A stretch of DNA of 64,000 bases from Candidatus Liberimonas magnetica. Its GTDB lineage: Bacteria > Elusimicrobiota > Endomicrobiia > Endomicrobiales > JAFGIL01. A program made the position numbers and the translations under genes. The notes under the pieces were generated by a model. It worked only from the letters and a program-made list of their open reading frames with translations. It did not search any database and was not told the origin of the DNA. The number at the start of each line of letters is the position of its first letter. Position 1 is the first letter of the stretch. This document shows, piece by piece, positions 24,027 to 34,400 of this stretch. Location: NCBI GenBank assembly GCA_020523885.1, contig JAJAPY010000005.1, forward strand, positions 35,436-99,435, written 5' to 3'.

Positions 24027-25260
24027 CTTTATACCTTTTTAACTCTTTAATTTTCTTTTTAATACCAGACGTTCCGCCAAAGCCTAACTCAGCTGGTTTT
24101 ACATAATCATTTGCCTTAACATTTGTATTTGTTCCTGTATTTGAGCTAGTGGATGCTGCATTTGTAGTTGCTGTAGCAGTGTTTGACTGTGTACTTATGT
24201 TCCCGGCTGCATCATAGGCCTTCACTGTATAGCTGTAGGGGGTTGAAGGGGTAAGTCCAGTGTCTAAGTAGGTTAAACTAGTTGTAGATGCCAAATAAGA
24301 GCCATCACGGATGATCTGATAGCCTGTAACACCTACATTATCTGTTGAAGCCGCCCAGGTTAGACTAATAGAGGTAGATGAAACAGCAATAGCGGCTAGG
24401 TTTGATGGAGTACTGGGGTCGGTCGTATCACTCGCGGGAACAGAGCTAATTACATATGACATTGTGCCACTGGTATCTGTTCTGTATATAGTTGCTCCCG
24501 CTGCTTGAAGTCTGCTTACTGTTCCTGAATCTGGATGTCCATAAGAATTGCCCGCACCTACTTCTATATAGGCCCGGGTAGGCTTTACTTTATCCAGAAA
24601 CGCTGTACTTGAGCCATAAGCACTGCCATGATGAGGTACTTTGAGTACCTTAGCAGCTAGGTTATTGCCATAGGTTGATACAAGTGTCGCTTCAACATTC
24701 GTATCTATATCACCGGCAAATAGTATCGATTCGCCGTTGTAGGTCATTTTTAGGACAATAGAGTTTTGATTTATTGTAGTACCATCCGAACTGGAGGTTG
24801 TACTAGGGCAGGCATTTAATACTTTTACTGTAACGCTTGAATCCCAGATAAGCAGATCATTTGCTGAAGGATAAACGATAGTACATCCTGGCTCACTTGC
24901 TGATTTTGTACGGGTAGTCTCATCACCAACTGCCCCACTATTGTTCATCTTTGTATCATAGAAGTTATTGACCTGGCAATTGTCAAAAACCCACTGAAGA
25001 CCTTTATAGTGATCATCGTGAGGATGCGTTAAAACTACATAATCAATAGTAGTTACATTGTGTGCGTTTAAGAAAGAGGCTGTATTAGATGATGTAGCAC
25101 TTGAGGGCCCGCCGTCAATAAGAACGTTCTTGCCGTTGGGTAGAACTATGTATTCTGAGTCTCCTTGACCTACATCAATAAAATAGACAGTCATATCGGC
25201 ATATAATTCACTTATTGAAAAGACAACAATAAAACTGATCAACAATAATACTTTTTTCAT
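24013..25260 (-). CDS. Secreted ComEC-like metallo-beta-lactamase protein with FN3 domain
   Basis: After a signal peptide (residues 1-21), residues 25-255 form a metallo-beta-lactamase domain of the ComEC/Rec2 type: FIDVGQGDSEYIVL, THPHDDHYKGL (metal site), FAGDID and KVPHHGSAYGS. Residues about 275-365 form a fibronectin type III domain. ComEC-type domains cleave the non-transported DNA strand during uptake, but here the membrane channel is absent and the protein is exported as a separate enzyme. It may be an extracellular nuclease or phosphodiesterase. It overlaps the downstream barrel gene. Confidence 0.85.
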   Translation of the reverse strand: MKKVLLLISFIVVFSISELYADMTVYFIDVGQGDSEYIVLPNGKNVLIDGGPSSATSSNTASFLNAHNVTTIDYVVLTHPHDDHYKGLQWVFDNCQVNNFYDTKMNNSGAVGDETTRTKSASEPGCTIVYPSANDLLIWDSSVTVKVLNACPSTTSSSDGTTINQNSIVLKMTYNGESILFAGDIDTNVEATLVSTYGNNLAAKVLKVPHHGSAYGSSTAFLDKVKPTRAYIEVGAGNSYGHPDSGTVSRLQAAGATIYRTDTSGTMSYVISSVPASDTTDPSTPSNLAAIAVSSTSISLTWAASTDNVGVTGYQIIRDGSYLASTTSLTYLDTGLTPSTPYSYTVKAYDAAGNISTQSNTATATTNAASTSSNTGTNTNVKANDYVKPAELGFGGTSGIKKKIKELKRYKDALK

Positions 25261-25373
25261 GTTTTCCCTTACATATAGCTATTTAGACAAAATAAACTTC
25301 ATCTATTTTGGAAAGCGATCCAATAATCATTGTGCTGACATTTAAAATCTGGCCTATTTTAAAAACTATTGAA

Positions 25374-25475
25374 TTATCTGTTTTCTTTTTTTGCTTTTTT
25401 TATAAGCCTTTTCTCTTTCAATGTTTTTTCGGCAATCTTTTTTACTTCTTTTCTTGCCTTTTGGTCTTTACCCAT
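25374..25475 (-). CDS. Possible 33-aa basic peptide gene
   Basis: The ATG at 25475 follows AAAGGAG. The 33-residue product starts MGKDQKARKEVKKIAEKTLK and is almost entirely lysine-rich helix. Only the ribosome site and clean composition support it. Confidence 0.4.
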   Translation of the reverse strand: MGKDQKARKEVKKIAEKTLKEKRLIKKAKKENR

Positions 25476-25630
25476 GGTTTTTCTCCTTTACTTTATTTTA
25501 AGCCTAATACTAAATATTGTTTTTAATTATTCAAGTCTTAACATAAAATATGACTAAATTTAAAATGATGTTAATCAGATTAGATCTGACCATTTTTTCT
25601 TTCAAGATAACAGCTTATTTACAGCACCTT

Positions 25631-26611
25631 TTATTTCGAGTTTCGAAAAGGCCAGTCAGTAACTTCAAAATCAGTGTTATTTTTTAGTTCATAAATGTAT
25701 GGTTCATCAATAAACTTATACTTAATCAGTTTTGGCTCAAATAGAACCATATTATTATAATAATGATGTTTACTTTGGAATATGATTCCTTGATAACCAT
25801 TCATTTTTGCAACGTCTGCAATATATCTTGTTATAAAATACTCTGGTTTCCAGTTTTTCTTTCTATCAACATCCTTTTGAAATAAATCAGACAGAATCAA
25901 CCCCATAGGTATCACAGGTAATCCCCGATCTTCTCCTTCCCACCAATCTCTTAAATCTAATATATTACTTGCCTTTTCAATAAGTATTTTTTGCATATTA
26001 ACAAACACTTCTTCGTTATCCAATATTTCCTTTGCTGCTGCTTCCGGTTGACTTGATAAATAAAAATGACTTTGACCAAAATGATTATATCTGCCTTCAA
26101 ATATAGGATTTTCTAATGGGTTCGGTGGATCCATATCTTTTTTTGTTAATTTTCGACCTGACACTATTTTCCTTGCTCGGCACCATTCTTCATTAATTAT
26201 TTCTGTTGTTGGAAAAAGTTTAATGTTCTCACATATTATTTTACCAATCTTGTGTTGCCCTCCCAAGAAAGGATACTTTTCTAAATACAATAAAAAGTCA
26301 CGAAAACGTTTTTCATAGTACTTTCGCCACTTTGCTAGTTTATCATGAAATTCTCTTTCTGCTTTTGTCATCAAACCAATCTCTATGCCTCGACTTAATT
26401 GTGTTCCACAATTATTACAAACCAACTTATCAGCCAAATCATTTCTTAAGTTATCAGGCACATCGTAATCACAAAACAATTCTTCCAAATCAGTTCTATC
26501 ACCAAGAACCCAAACCCATTCTCCACTATCGCGGGCTTGGCAATTTAAACAATACTCTATTTGAGGTTGCACTATTTTACGATATTTTTCTATTTTATTA
26601 TCTTTATTCAT
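25631..26611 (-). CDS. RES-domain protein (NAD+-degrading toxin fold) with N-terminal zinc site
   Basis: The 326-residue protein has two CxxC pairs near the N-terminus (CLNC and CNNC), a charged middle, then a RES-type domain: WCRARKI near 143, GRYNHFGQSHFYLSSQPEAA near 175-195, and a C-terminal NMVLFEP. RES proteins are related to ADP-ribosyltransferases; stand-alone toxins of this fold degrade NAD+. No Xre-like antitoxin gene is adjacent, which argues for another mode of control. The ATG at 26611 follows GGATAGAG. Confidence 0.75.
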   Translation of the reverse strand: MNKDNKIEKYRKIVQPQIEYCLNCQARDSGEWVWVLGDRTDLEELFCDYDVPDNLRNDLADKLVCNNCGTQLSRGIEIGLMTKAEREFHDKLAKWRKYYEKRFRDFLLYLEKYPFLGGQHKIGKIICENIKLFPTTEIINEEWCRARKIVSGRKLTKKDMDPPNPLENPIFEGRYNHFGQSHFYLSSQPEAAAKEILDNEEVFVNMQKILIEKASNILDLRDWWEGEDRGLPVIPMGLILSDLFQKDVDRKKNWKPEYFITRYIADVAKMNGYQGIIFQSKHHYYNNMVLFEPKLIKYKFIDEPYIYELKNNTDFEVTDWPFRNSK

Positions 26612-26760
26612 AAAACTCTATCCATTAAATAAATTACATCTACAAGGATTGTTTTTATAACATTTTGGAGGTTGTTAGGCAACAAAGTACGTTTTGTTCC
26701 CCATATTTTGAGACATATCTGAAGACTTATTCTTTAAGGATGCGACAAAGTTAAAATATG

Positions 26761-27549
26761 TCATATTCTTTCATCAAATTTGGAATACAACAGACTTGCA
26801 AAAAAAAGGAAATGAATTGCTCTTTCTTTTGTAATATTTACAATTTCGTGTGCTTTTGGATTCCTTATAGCAGTCATAGCTCCTGCAAATATCTCCATAT
26901 ATCCTTGTTGAATATTTTTCCCAGTTTCAGTAGATAAATCATCTAAAGTTATGATAGGGTTGTTAGGTGAAAACGCTTTATGCATGAGGTCCGAACCATC
27001 TAATTCTTTTCCTGTCTTCTTTTTTACTACATCCTTAATCTTATTGTTTAAATCTTTCAATATGGTTTCTACCGCATCTGCATAATGTTTACTTTCAAAA
27101 CGACTTTTTGCATTTGTTATTACTGAAGGATGTAACAAATCCCAGAAAGAAATTTCCTTATCTTTAGATTCAAAACTAATATATTCTTCCTTTTCCTTTA
27201 GTCTTTCGATGAGACCTTCCAACATTGATATTGTTTGAGGTATACCATCAACAAATCTTCTATGTCGTTCATAATCAGGCAGATTAAAAGCAACCCCACC
27301 ATGCCAAATTGCATGATATTGATGTTTTTTGAATTCAGGAGAATTCGTGCCAAATATTTCACGAATAGTTTCCCTAATATTCAACTCGATAGTTTCAATT
27401 GTTGCATCTGAATGCTTCGTGTTTTTTGAATCAATAGATTTTACATCATTAATTCTTTTATTCAATTTACTTATTCCAACATCTATCTCTGTTTTCGTAA
27501 ATTCCTTAATTTCAATGATTTCTCCTTCAACTTTTCTTTTCTGCGTCAT
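26761..27549 (-). CDS. TIGR02391/Ymh-family protein
   Basis: The last 130 residues fit TIGR02391 (Hypoth_Ymh): LLHPSVITNAKSRFESKHYA, then GSDLMHKAFSPNNPII, QQGYMEIFAGAMTAIRNPKA and FASLLYSKFDE. This helical domain has a conserved RNPKAH ending and is likely HEPN-related; members are often found beside restriction or other defence genes. The N-terminal half is charged and helical. The ATG at 27549 follows AAGGAG. It lies ahead of the RES gene in the same direction, separated by about 150 bases. Confidence 0.8.
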   Translation of the reverse strand: MTQKRKVEGEIIEIKEFTKTEIDVGISKLNKRINDVKSIDSKNTKHSDATIETIELNIRETIREIFGTNSPEFKKHQYHAIWHGGVAFNLPDYERHRRFVDGIPQTISMLEGLIERLKEKEEYISFESKDKEISFWDLLHPSVITNAKSRFESKHYADAVETILKDLNNKIKDVVKKKTGKELDGSDLMHKAFSPNNPIITLDDLSTETGKNIQQGYMEIFAGAMTAIRNPKAHEIVNITKERAIHFLFFASLLYSKFDERI

Positions 27550-27668
27550 TATTATCTCCTTAAAAATATATGCTATATATTAGTGTGATTTAGGGATGAC
27601 CTTAAACTATTAAGTTAAACTTTAAGACATATTTCCGTTTAAGTCATAATGGTATCGTATGACATATT

Positions 27669-28127
27669 CTATTTGTCTTTGCTATACCTTTTAACCGCTA
27701 AATCCCTAATTCCATCTCTTAAAATGTCCTTTATCATGCCTTCCCAGCCCTTATTATCACACATTCCAAAGTAAGAGTACTGCCAGTATTCCTTTGTATA
27801 AAGGCTATCTCCGAGATCTTTGTCAAACCCAAAACCTATTAACCTAAGATAGAACTGGCAAGCAAATATACCTTGAAGCTCTTTTGCCCGCTTTATATTG
27901 ACCGAGAGTGTATATTTGCTGTCTTTGCTTATTTTCAGCTCAGGGATGCTTGTCTTTAAGATAGATTGTATCTCTTTTTCTATCTTTTCGCTATTTCCTT
28001 CCCAGGATGTGTCAATATGCAGTTTTACGTCTTTAATAAGATAAAGTTTTACTCCCTTATCTTCCGCGGATACGTTACTTATTAATACGAAGCTTAACAA
28101 AATAAAGGCTAATCTTTTCATTGTCAT
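27669..28127 (-). CDS. Exported hypothetical protein, 152 aa
   Basis: A signal peptide (MKRLAFILLSFVLISNVSA) is followed by a small folded domain of about 130 residues with no family that I recognise. Two ATGs six bases apart (28127 and 28121) are both possible starts; neither has a strong ribosome site. It sits in a run of exported proteins. Confidence 0.6.
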   Translation of the reverse strand: MTMKRLAFILLSFVLISNVSAEDKGVKLYLIKDVKLHIDTSWEGNSEKIEKEIQSILKTSIPELKISKDSKYTLSVNIKRAKELQGIFACQFYLRLIGFGFDKDLGDSLYTKEYWQYSYFGMCDNKGWEGMIKDILRDGIRDLAVKRYSKDK

Positions 28128-28157
28128 AAGATAAAACTATTATTTTCTAAAACACCG

Positions 28158-28334
28158 TTATCCTAAATCTCTTAAATTTTGAGTTGCTTTCTTAAGCCCT
28201 AACCCAGAAGCTTTTTTAAAGTTCTCTCCCTTTGATTTCAATGCCTTCATATACAACCCTTCAACAGACGTGCTACTATGCACATTTATACAACAAATAA
28301 CAAGAGCAATCACTATTAAATCGATTTTCTTCAT
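28158..28334 (-). CDS. Short secreted peptide with the tail of a TPR protein, 58 aa
   Basis: The ATG at 28334 opens a frame that starts with a signal peptide (MKKIDLIVIALVICCINVHS) and ends with ENFKKASGLGLKKATQNLRD. The end matches ENFRKASGLGLKIAKRNLND at the C-terminus of the TPR protein encoded at 35261-35623. It looks like a TPR gene that lost its repeats by deletion, leaving only signal peptide and tail. Whether it is still functional is unknown. Confidence 0.5.
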   Translation of the reverse strand: MKKIDLIVIALVICCINVHSSTSVEGLYMKALKSKGENFKKASGLGLKKATQNLRDLG

Positions 28335-28346
28335 ATTAAATATGTA

Positions 28347-29201
28347 CTATTTTCCTATTTTATTCATTTTACTCAACGTTTTGTTTGTTTCTTCAATATT
28401 TGAGTTTAATGTTTCAATGTGTTCCTTAAAAATAGATGGATCTGTTTTTAGTACCGCTAGTTCCATTTTGTATAATGCTATTGCGTCATGAAGGTATTTT
28501 GTATTATTTTTAAGTACAGAAAGCTCACGAAAAGCAAATGCCGAATTATTTAATGCAAGGCAGTATATGGTCGGATCTTTGCTGAATTTTAAGTTCTTAG
28601 CTGCATTACTGTATGCTTGAATTGCCAGCAACAAATTTTGTTCTTTATCCTTGTATTTGGCAAGTGTATTGTATACAGTCCCAATATTGATTAAAAGTTC
28701 TCCAGATTTTTGTTGATTTTTGTTTTTATCTGCATATTCATATGCTTCTGAATAAGCTTTTATTGATTCTTCAATGTTTTTATCTCTATCTTTTAATTCA
28801 GCTAAGCGTTTATAAGTAATACCTAATTCATTTTGTATTGATGCAAAGTTTTCAGGATAATTCTTTTTGGTATAAAATTTAATTGCTTCACCATAAGCCT
28901 CAATAGCTTTTTCTAAGTGGCTTGCATCGGCATTCTTAATTCCGATATTAAGATGAGATTCTCCGAGCCCGAATACCACGGCTCCAATATGAGACATGTC
29001 TTTATGTGAACGCATCCGTTCAAACAGCCTACCATATATTTGTATTGCTTCTTCATTTTGTTCCTTATTCCTTAAATTTTCTGCAATTGTAAGTTTTTCC
29101 TTAACTTCTTCTTTGAATGTCTGGTTTCTATATTTATTATAAAAAAACCAACTTGTAGTAATAATAAAAATAAGTAAGATGATAGTTTTACTGATTTTCA
29201 T
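28347..29201 (-). CDS. Membrane-anchored tetratricopeptide (TPR) protein
   Basis: One N-terminal membrane span (IILLIFIITTSWFFY) is followed by about five TPR-like units with the pattern LEKAIEAYGEAIKFY, IEESIKAYSEAYEYA and LLAIQAYSNAAKNL. TPR domains bind protein partners. The start at 29201 is preferred because GAGAT stands ahead of it; an upstream ATG at 29213 adds four residues. It is in the exported/envelope group, just upstream of the short gene at 28158-28334. Confidence 0.75.
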   Translation of the reverse strand: MKISKTIILLIFIITTSWFFYNKYRNQTFKEEVKEKLTIAENLRNKEQNEEAIQIYGRLFERMRSHKDMSHIGAVVFGLGESHLNIGIKNADASHLEKAIEAYGEAIKFYTKKNYPENFASIQNELGITYKRLAELKDRDKNIEESIKAYSEAYEYADKNKNQQKSGELLINIGTVYNTLAKYKDKEQNLLLAIQAYSNAAKNLKFSKDPTIYCLALNNSAFAFRELSVLKNNTKYLHDAIALYKMELAVLKTDPSIFKEHIETLNSNIEETNKTLSKMNKIGK

Positions 29202-29260
29202 AGAATATCTCATTTATTTTTACCTGGCAAAGCAAAAACATTTTATTATTTATAAAATTA

Positions 29261-29827
29261 TTAAATAAAAATAGTATTTACCCATAACTTGTCAACATAT
29301 TTGCCAATTTCCTTGTAATTTGCAGCTTCTCTCATATCCTTAAAATTCTTTTCTATTTCAACGATATACAATGATCTATTGCGTGCAAATATAGCAGAAT
29401 ATCTTATACCAGGTTTATCATTTGTTTCTTTATCTAACAAAATTGATATTTCCATTATGCATTTCTTAGTAAAAGGCGTTTCACACAGTTTACATTTTCT
29501 CCCTTGCTGTATTCCCTGTTGATAAAGATGGTCAATATAATTATCTTCGCTAACATTATCATTTATCTTACCAAAAACGAATTTGTACATAACACCTTCA
29601 TTATCATTAAAAGAAATTGTGCTAAAGTTATTTTCTTTTATATCCTCTTTAAGAGTATTAACATCTCCAAGGTTATTTATTTTTATCCTAAAAGATTTAT
29701 ACATGTCAGTATACCATTGTCCATCATACTGACCTTTAAGAGTTAATGAATTTCTCTTTAGTTTTAAAAATACTAGAGATAAGCCTATCACAATAAATAT
29801 ACATAAGGCAATTTTCGTTTTTTTCAC
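29261..29827 (-). CDS. Membrane-anchored hypothetical protein, 188 aa
   Basis: A hydrophobic N-terminus (IALCIFIVIGLSLVFL) acts as a signal or anchor. The rest is soluble, with CKLCETPFTKKC near residue 115, a possible metal or disulphide site. The start is a GTG at 29827, following AAAAGGAT. A -10-like TATAAT lies at 29843-29848 in leftward sense. Family not recognised. Confidence 0.6.
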   Translation of the reverse strand: MKKTKIALCIFIVIGLSLVFLKLKRNSLTLKGQYDGQWYTDMYKSFRIKINNLGDVNTLKEDIKENNFSTISFNDNEGVMYKFVFGKINDNVSEDNYIDHLYQQGIQQGRKCKLCETPFTKKCIMEISILLDKETNDKPGIRYSAIFARNRSLYIVEIEKNFKDMREAANYKEIGKYVDKLWVNTIFI

Positions 29828-29869
29828 AATATATCCTTTTAAATTATAATATATAACTTCGTCTGGATT

Positions 29870-29893
29870 AGCACAGCCATAGAGCTGTGTGCT
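29870..29893 (-). terminator. Hairpin in the spacer before 29261-29827
   Basis: AGCACAGC at 29870-29877 pairs with GCTGTGTGCT at 29884-29893 with a small bulge. It lies between the PorV-like gene and the next leftward gene. There is no long T-tract, so it is a weak terminator candidate. Confidence 0.35.
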
Positions 29894-30043
29894 TCTTAAA
29901 TTTTAATCCAACCCAATATCTTTTTGCAATAATATTAAATTTCATACATTTTGGATTAATATTTTCCCCGTTAAATTTAACATCTTTAAGGTTAAGATTT
30001 TTAACAGGTATGTATCCTAAGTGAAATGGTTGGTTTTAAGGAT

Positions 30044-31399
30044 TTATTTAATTAGTTTTTGTACGATTGTTTTACAAGCATCTTTTAATTCGTCAGCAGT
30101 CATTGCTTTCTGGTCTATTGATTTTATCACCTTTCCTGTTTCAACATCTACCAAAGAAACTGTAATATAATAAGTTTCTAGCAGTTTAGATAAAGAACCT
30201 ATTAATACAAGCTGTACATTAAGAACTTTTCCCATTTTAACCGCACATTCCTGACTTGTACAGCCAGACAATTGGAACTTCTGTTCTGCGAGAATCATTT
30301 CCATATTTGCTCGTTCAAGAATATTAAAATATTCACTACTTACCATTTCCGTTCTAATAAAATCAGTAACTATTGAAGCGTCCGCTGCTGAAGCATTTTT
30401 TCCTAAAAATTCTGAAATAGCTGTGTTTTTACCTTTTAATTCCAGCTTTGATTTAACAAGTTCTTTTTTGGGTTTAATTGGCTCTTCTTTGGGCTTTGGC
30501 AATTCTTCCTTTTTTCCTTTTTCCCTACCAAAATTATAATTTAGTCCTAATGTTTGAGCAGTACCTAAGTCGCTATAACTTGAAGCTGCATAATCTATAT
30601 CAAACCTACCCATTTTTATTCCCAAACCATAAGCTAAACCGCCAAATGTATCTTGCAACCTATATCCACATCTTACAAATAAAATGTTCGATATCAAGAA
30701 TTCTCCACCTAAGTTATAAAAACTTTTATTTATTGTAAGTTGGGAATTATAATCAAAAAGAAGGTTTAGGTCTTTATACTTATAGCAAAGTCCATATTTT
30801 AAGGTCCTGGGAAGATCATAGTCCCCAAGTTTTCCTGTCATATTTAATTCAGAAATACCTAAACTTAAATTATTTAACCTATAAATAGCACCAGCATCAA
30901 AAGTAGTGACATCTTTAGAATCAGTATCCAATTCTTCTTTATAATATTTAATTGTCCCGCCGAAAGAAAGTTCTTTTATTCTTACAGCAGCTGAGAAAGG
31001 CACAATTGTAGCCTGATACCTAAACTTCCTACCAGTATCATTCCCAAATGAATCATAAATCGGCTCTTCTTTAATTGCAATAAATGAAGGGGAAAGATTA
31101 AAACTGAACACTTTACCAGGTATAGCTATCCCTATAGAATTATCTGACATATCCTGTATATAGTTTTGGTATAAAAATGAAACGGTTGGATACTTGATAA
31201 AAGAAATCCCTGCTGGGTTATAATAAGCACCGAAAGGATCATCCGCTAAAGCTGTAAAACAATCTCCCATTCCTACTGCCTTTGCTGATGATGGTATCTC
31301 AAGAAACATAGCGGCAGATGTATCAGCATAGCAATTAATCTGTATAAATAATAAAAAAAACAGTAAGAATAACATGAATATATATTTTATTATTTTCAT
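30044..31399 (-). CDS. PorV/PorQ-like outer-membrane protein with CsgG/FlgO-like C-terminal domain
   Basis: After a signal peptide, SSAKAVGMGDCFTALADDPF followed by GAYYNPAGI is the hallmark of the PorV/PorQ (UPF0164) outer-membrane family. About 230 further residues form barrel-like strands. The final 130 residues (from KNTAISEFLGKN) resemble the CsgG/FlgO-type domain, with TDFIRTEMVSSEYFNILERA and LIGSLSKL. Such proteins may bridge outer-membrane barrels and periplasmic nucleotide- or peptidoglycan-related complexes. It starts 7 bases after the NHL gene stop. Confidence 0.75.
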   Translation of the reverse strand: MKIIKYIFMLFLLFFLLFIQINCYADTSAAMFLEIPSSAKAVGMGDCFTALADDPFGAYYNPAGISFIKYPTVSFLYQNYIQDMSDNSIGIAIPGKVFSFNLSPSFIAIKEEPIYDSFGNDTGRKFRYQATIVPFSAAVRIKELSFGGTIKYYKEELDTDSKDVTTFDAGAIYRLNNLSLGISELNMTGKLGDYDLPRTLKYGLCYKYKDLNLLFDYNSQLTINKSFYNLGGEFLISNILFVRCGYRLQDTFGGLAYGLGIKMGRFDIDYAASSYSDLGTAQTLGLNYNFGREKGKKEELPKPKEEPIKPKKELVKSKLELKGKNTAISEFLGKNASAADASIVTDFIRTEMVSSEYFNILERANMEMILAEQKFQLSGCTSQECAVKMGKVLNVQLVLIGSLSKLLETYYITVSLVDVETGKVIKSIDQKAMTADELKDACKTIVQKLIK

Positions 31400-31406
31400 T
31401 CTATTA

Positions 31407-34400
31407 CTATTTGACTCCTATTTTCCGTGTTTCTGTCCCACCGGGATATTTAAAATATAAAATATATACACCTGAAGATACAGCTTTTCCACTATCATCT
31501 TTACCATCCCAGTTCCACTGATAACTGCCTGCTGTATAGCTTACGTTATCAAAGACATTTCTTACCTGTCTACCTTTATAGTCGCATATCTTTATCGTAA
31601 CACCTCCAGTTTGTGTTACTAAAAATCCTATTTTGCATGTCCCTCCAGTTCTCGGATTAAATAAATTATCACTCAATGTCGTTTGTTTACCGGATTGTTG
31701 TTGATTATTCTGAGTTGTTTGAGCAAGAGATATTGATATATATAGATTTGTTGTTTGATTTGCACTTACTGCGACTCCGGTCTGCGTAGTAGTTTGATAC
31801 CCTGTCTTGGAAACATTGATATCATACGTGCCAGGTGGAAGAGATAAACTGTATGTACCTAAAGAATTCGTCTGATCCATATCAATTAAAGTATTCCCTT
31901 GATTGATTCTTATCAATGCATTCTCGACAACAATACCGTTGCATTGAACATTACAGAACAATGTGCCTGTTTGTGTCTGTGTAGCAAGCGAAAAATTTAT
32001 CGTTGTGGTCTGGTTTGCTGTTACAGAAACATTTCTCTGTGTAGATGTCTGGTAACCTGTTTTTGAAACAGTAAAATCATATGTCCCTGTCCCTATAGTA
32101 AGGCTATATTTTCCGGTTGAATCAGTATATACTTCGTTTATAAAACTGCTTCCCTGGTATATCTTTATTGATGCACCAGCTATCAACGTACTGTTGGAAT
32201 CTGTTACTGTACATGATATGGTTCCAGTTTGAGCCTGTGCAGAAACTTGGATAAGCGAAAAGTTCACTGTCACTGTAGAACCATTTGTTACATTATAACC
32301 GGTTTTTATCTGCGACTGGTAACCAGAAGTAGAAGCTTTTACATTATAAGCTCCTGTTCCTACTGTTATTGAATAGTTACCGCTTGAATCTGTCAAAACG
32401 CTGGCTTTTGTTACACCAGACTGCATTGCTTCTATTAAAACTCCAGAAATAGTTGTTGTGCCATCCGACTTTGTTACTTTGCCTGAAATTGTCCCTGATT
32501 GTGCTTGAGCATTTATTTGAGTTAATTCGAAATTTATTGTTATTGTAGAACCATTGGCTACGCTATATCCTGTCTTGGTTTGGGATTGATATCCAGAAAT
32601 GGAAGTTTTTACATCATAAGTACCTGTCCCGATTGTTATTGAATAATATCCGCTTGTATCCGTTGTAGTGATAGATTTTACCACGTTAGACTGCAATACT
32701 TCAAGAAGGGCTCCGGAAAGAGCGGTTGTGCCGTCACTTTTTGTGACTTTGCCAGAAATATTACCAGTAAATATTGGCGTAAGTTTCCTTATATATCCCC
32801 AATAATCATCTATATAAACATTACCGGAAGAATCTATTTCCAATAACTGAACTGTTGATAATGAAGCAGATGTTGCCACCCCTCCGTCTCCAGAATAACC
32901 TTGAGTACCATTCCCTGCTATTGTTGAAATTATTCCAGACGAATTAATTTTTCTTATACGATAATTACCTGTATCTGATATATATATATTACCTGAAGCA
33001 TCTACTCCAACACCCATTGGATTATGAATTTCAGCCGAAGTAGCGGCACCACCATCTCCTGAATATCCAGATGTACTGGTCCCTGCTATTGTGGTTATTA
33101 TGCCTGACATGTCGATTTTTCTAATTCGGGAATTTCCATAATCAGCCACGTAAACATTACCGGAAATATCAATTGCTAAAGTTATAGGGTTATTAATTTT
33201 TGCAGCGGTAGCAAGCCCTTCATCTCCAGAATACCCGGCTGTACCGATCCCTGCTATCGTAGTCATTGTTCCTAATGCATTTATTTTTCTTACTCGATTA
33301 CCTCCAGACTCAGCTACATAAATGTTGCCAAAAAAATCAACAACCAAACCCCACGGATTATTGAGCCCTGAAATAATTACTGATTTTGTTCCTAATATAT
33401 CTATTTTTTTTATAGAATCGTCACTAGAATAATAGATATTTCCAGCGGTATCTATATCAAGAGCCATAACTTTATCTTGTTCTATTGTTGTAATAATCCC
33501 AGATGTATTAATTTTTCTTATACATTGATTCTGGGTATCAGCAATATAAACATTACCTAATTCATCTACTGCAACCCCGTCAGGATGATTAATCTTCGCA
33601 GCAGATGCAGGTCCGCCATCACCTGAATAACCAGCATTCGGTCCACCTCCAATTCCAGCAATAGTAGTAATATTGTATCTGCTAGAAGAAAAGTTAGGGT
33701 TCGTAATTAAAGGTCCCGTACCAGTTATAGCTGTCGCCGATGCACCATTTACATCAAAAACTTCGATTTTGTATGTATAGTTACTACTTGCAGAAAGCCT
33801 TATAGAACAGGTGTAAATTTTGCCGTCGTTATATGTAGTATCAGTAATGTCGGCTGCTCCCATAACAAAAGGACTTCTGTAAATCTCTGTTCCATTATTA
33901 TAAATATGAAGTTTAGGGCAGTTTGTTCCAGGTGCTTTATTGCTTTCTTGACTATATTTTACTCTAAAAACAAATGTACTAGTTGATTTACCTATTGAAG
34001 GATATAAAAATGAAGATGTATAATTGGCTTCTGAAGTATTTGATAATGTTGGTAACAAAGTCAGTTTTCGTATGCAATGGTTATATCTATCAGAAATATA
34101 AACATTACCAGAAACATCAACCGCGACTCCTCCGCCACTATCTTTAATTGAAGCAGAAGTTGCAATGCCCCCATCTCCTGAATAACCCGCTGTTCCGTTC
34201 CCGGCTATAGTTGAAATTATATCTGAAGCACTTATTTTCCTAATCCTTGAACCATCATAAATATAAATATTACTTGAAATGTCAATTGCTAGTCCAGTAG
34301 GCATATTTAATTTAGCAGAAGTGGCCAGTCCGCCATCCCCTGAAAAACCTGCTGTACCAGTACCTGCTATTGTAGATATTGTTCCTGAAGCATTGATTTT

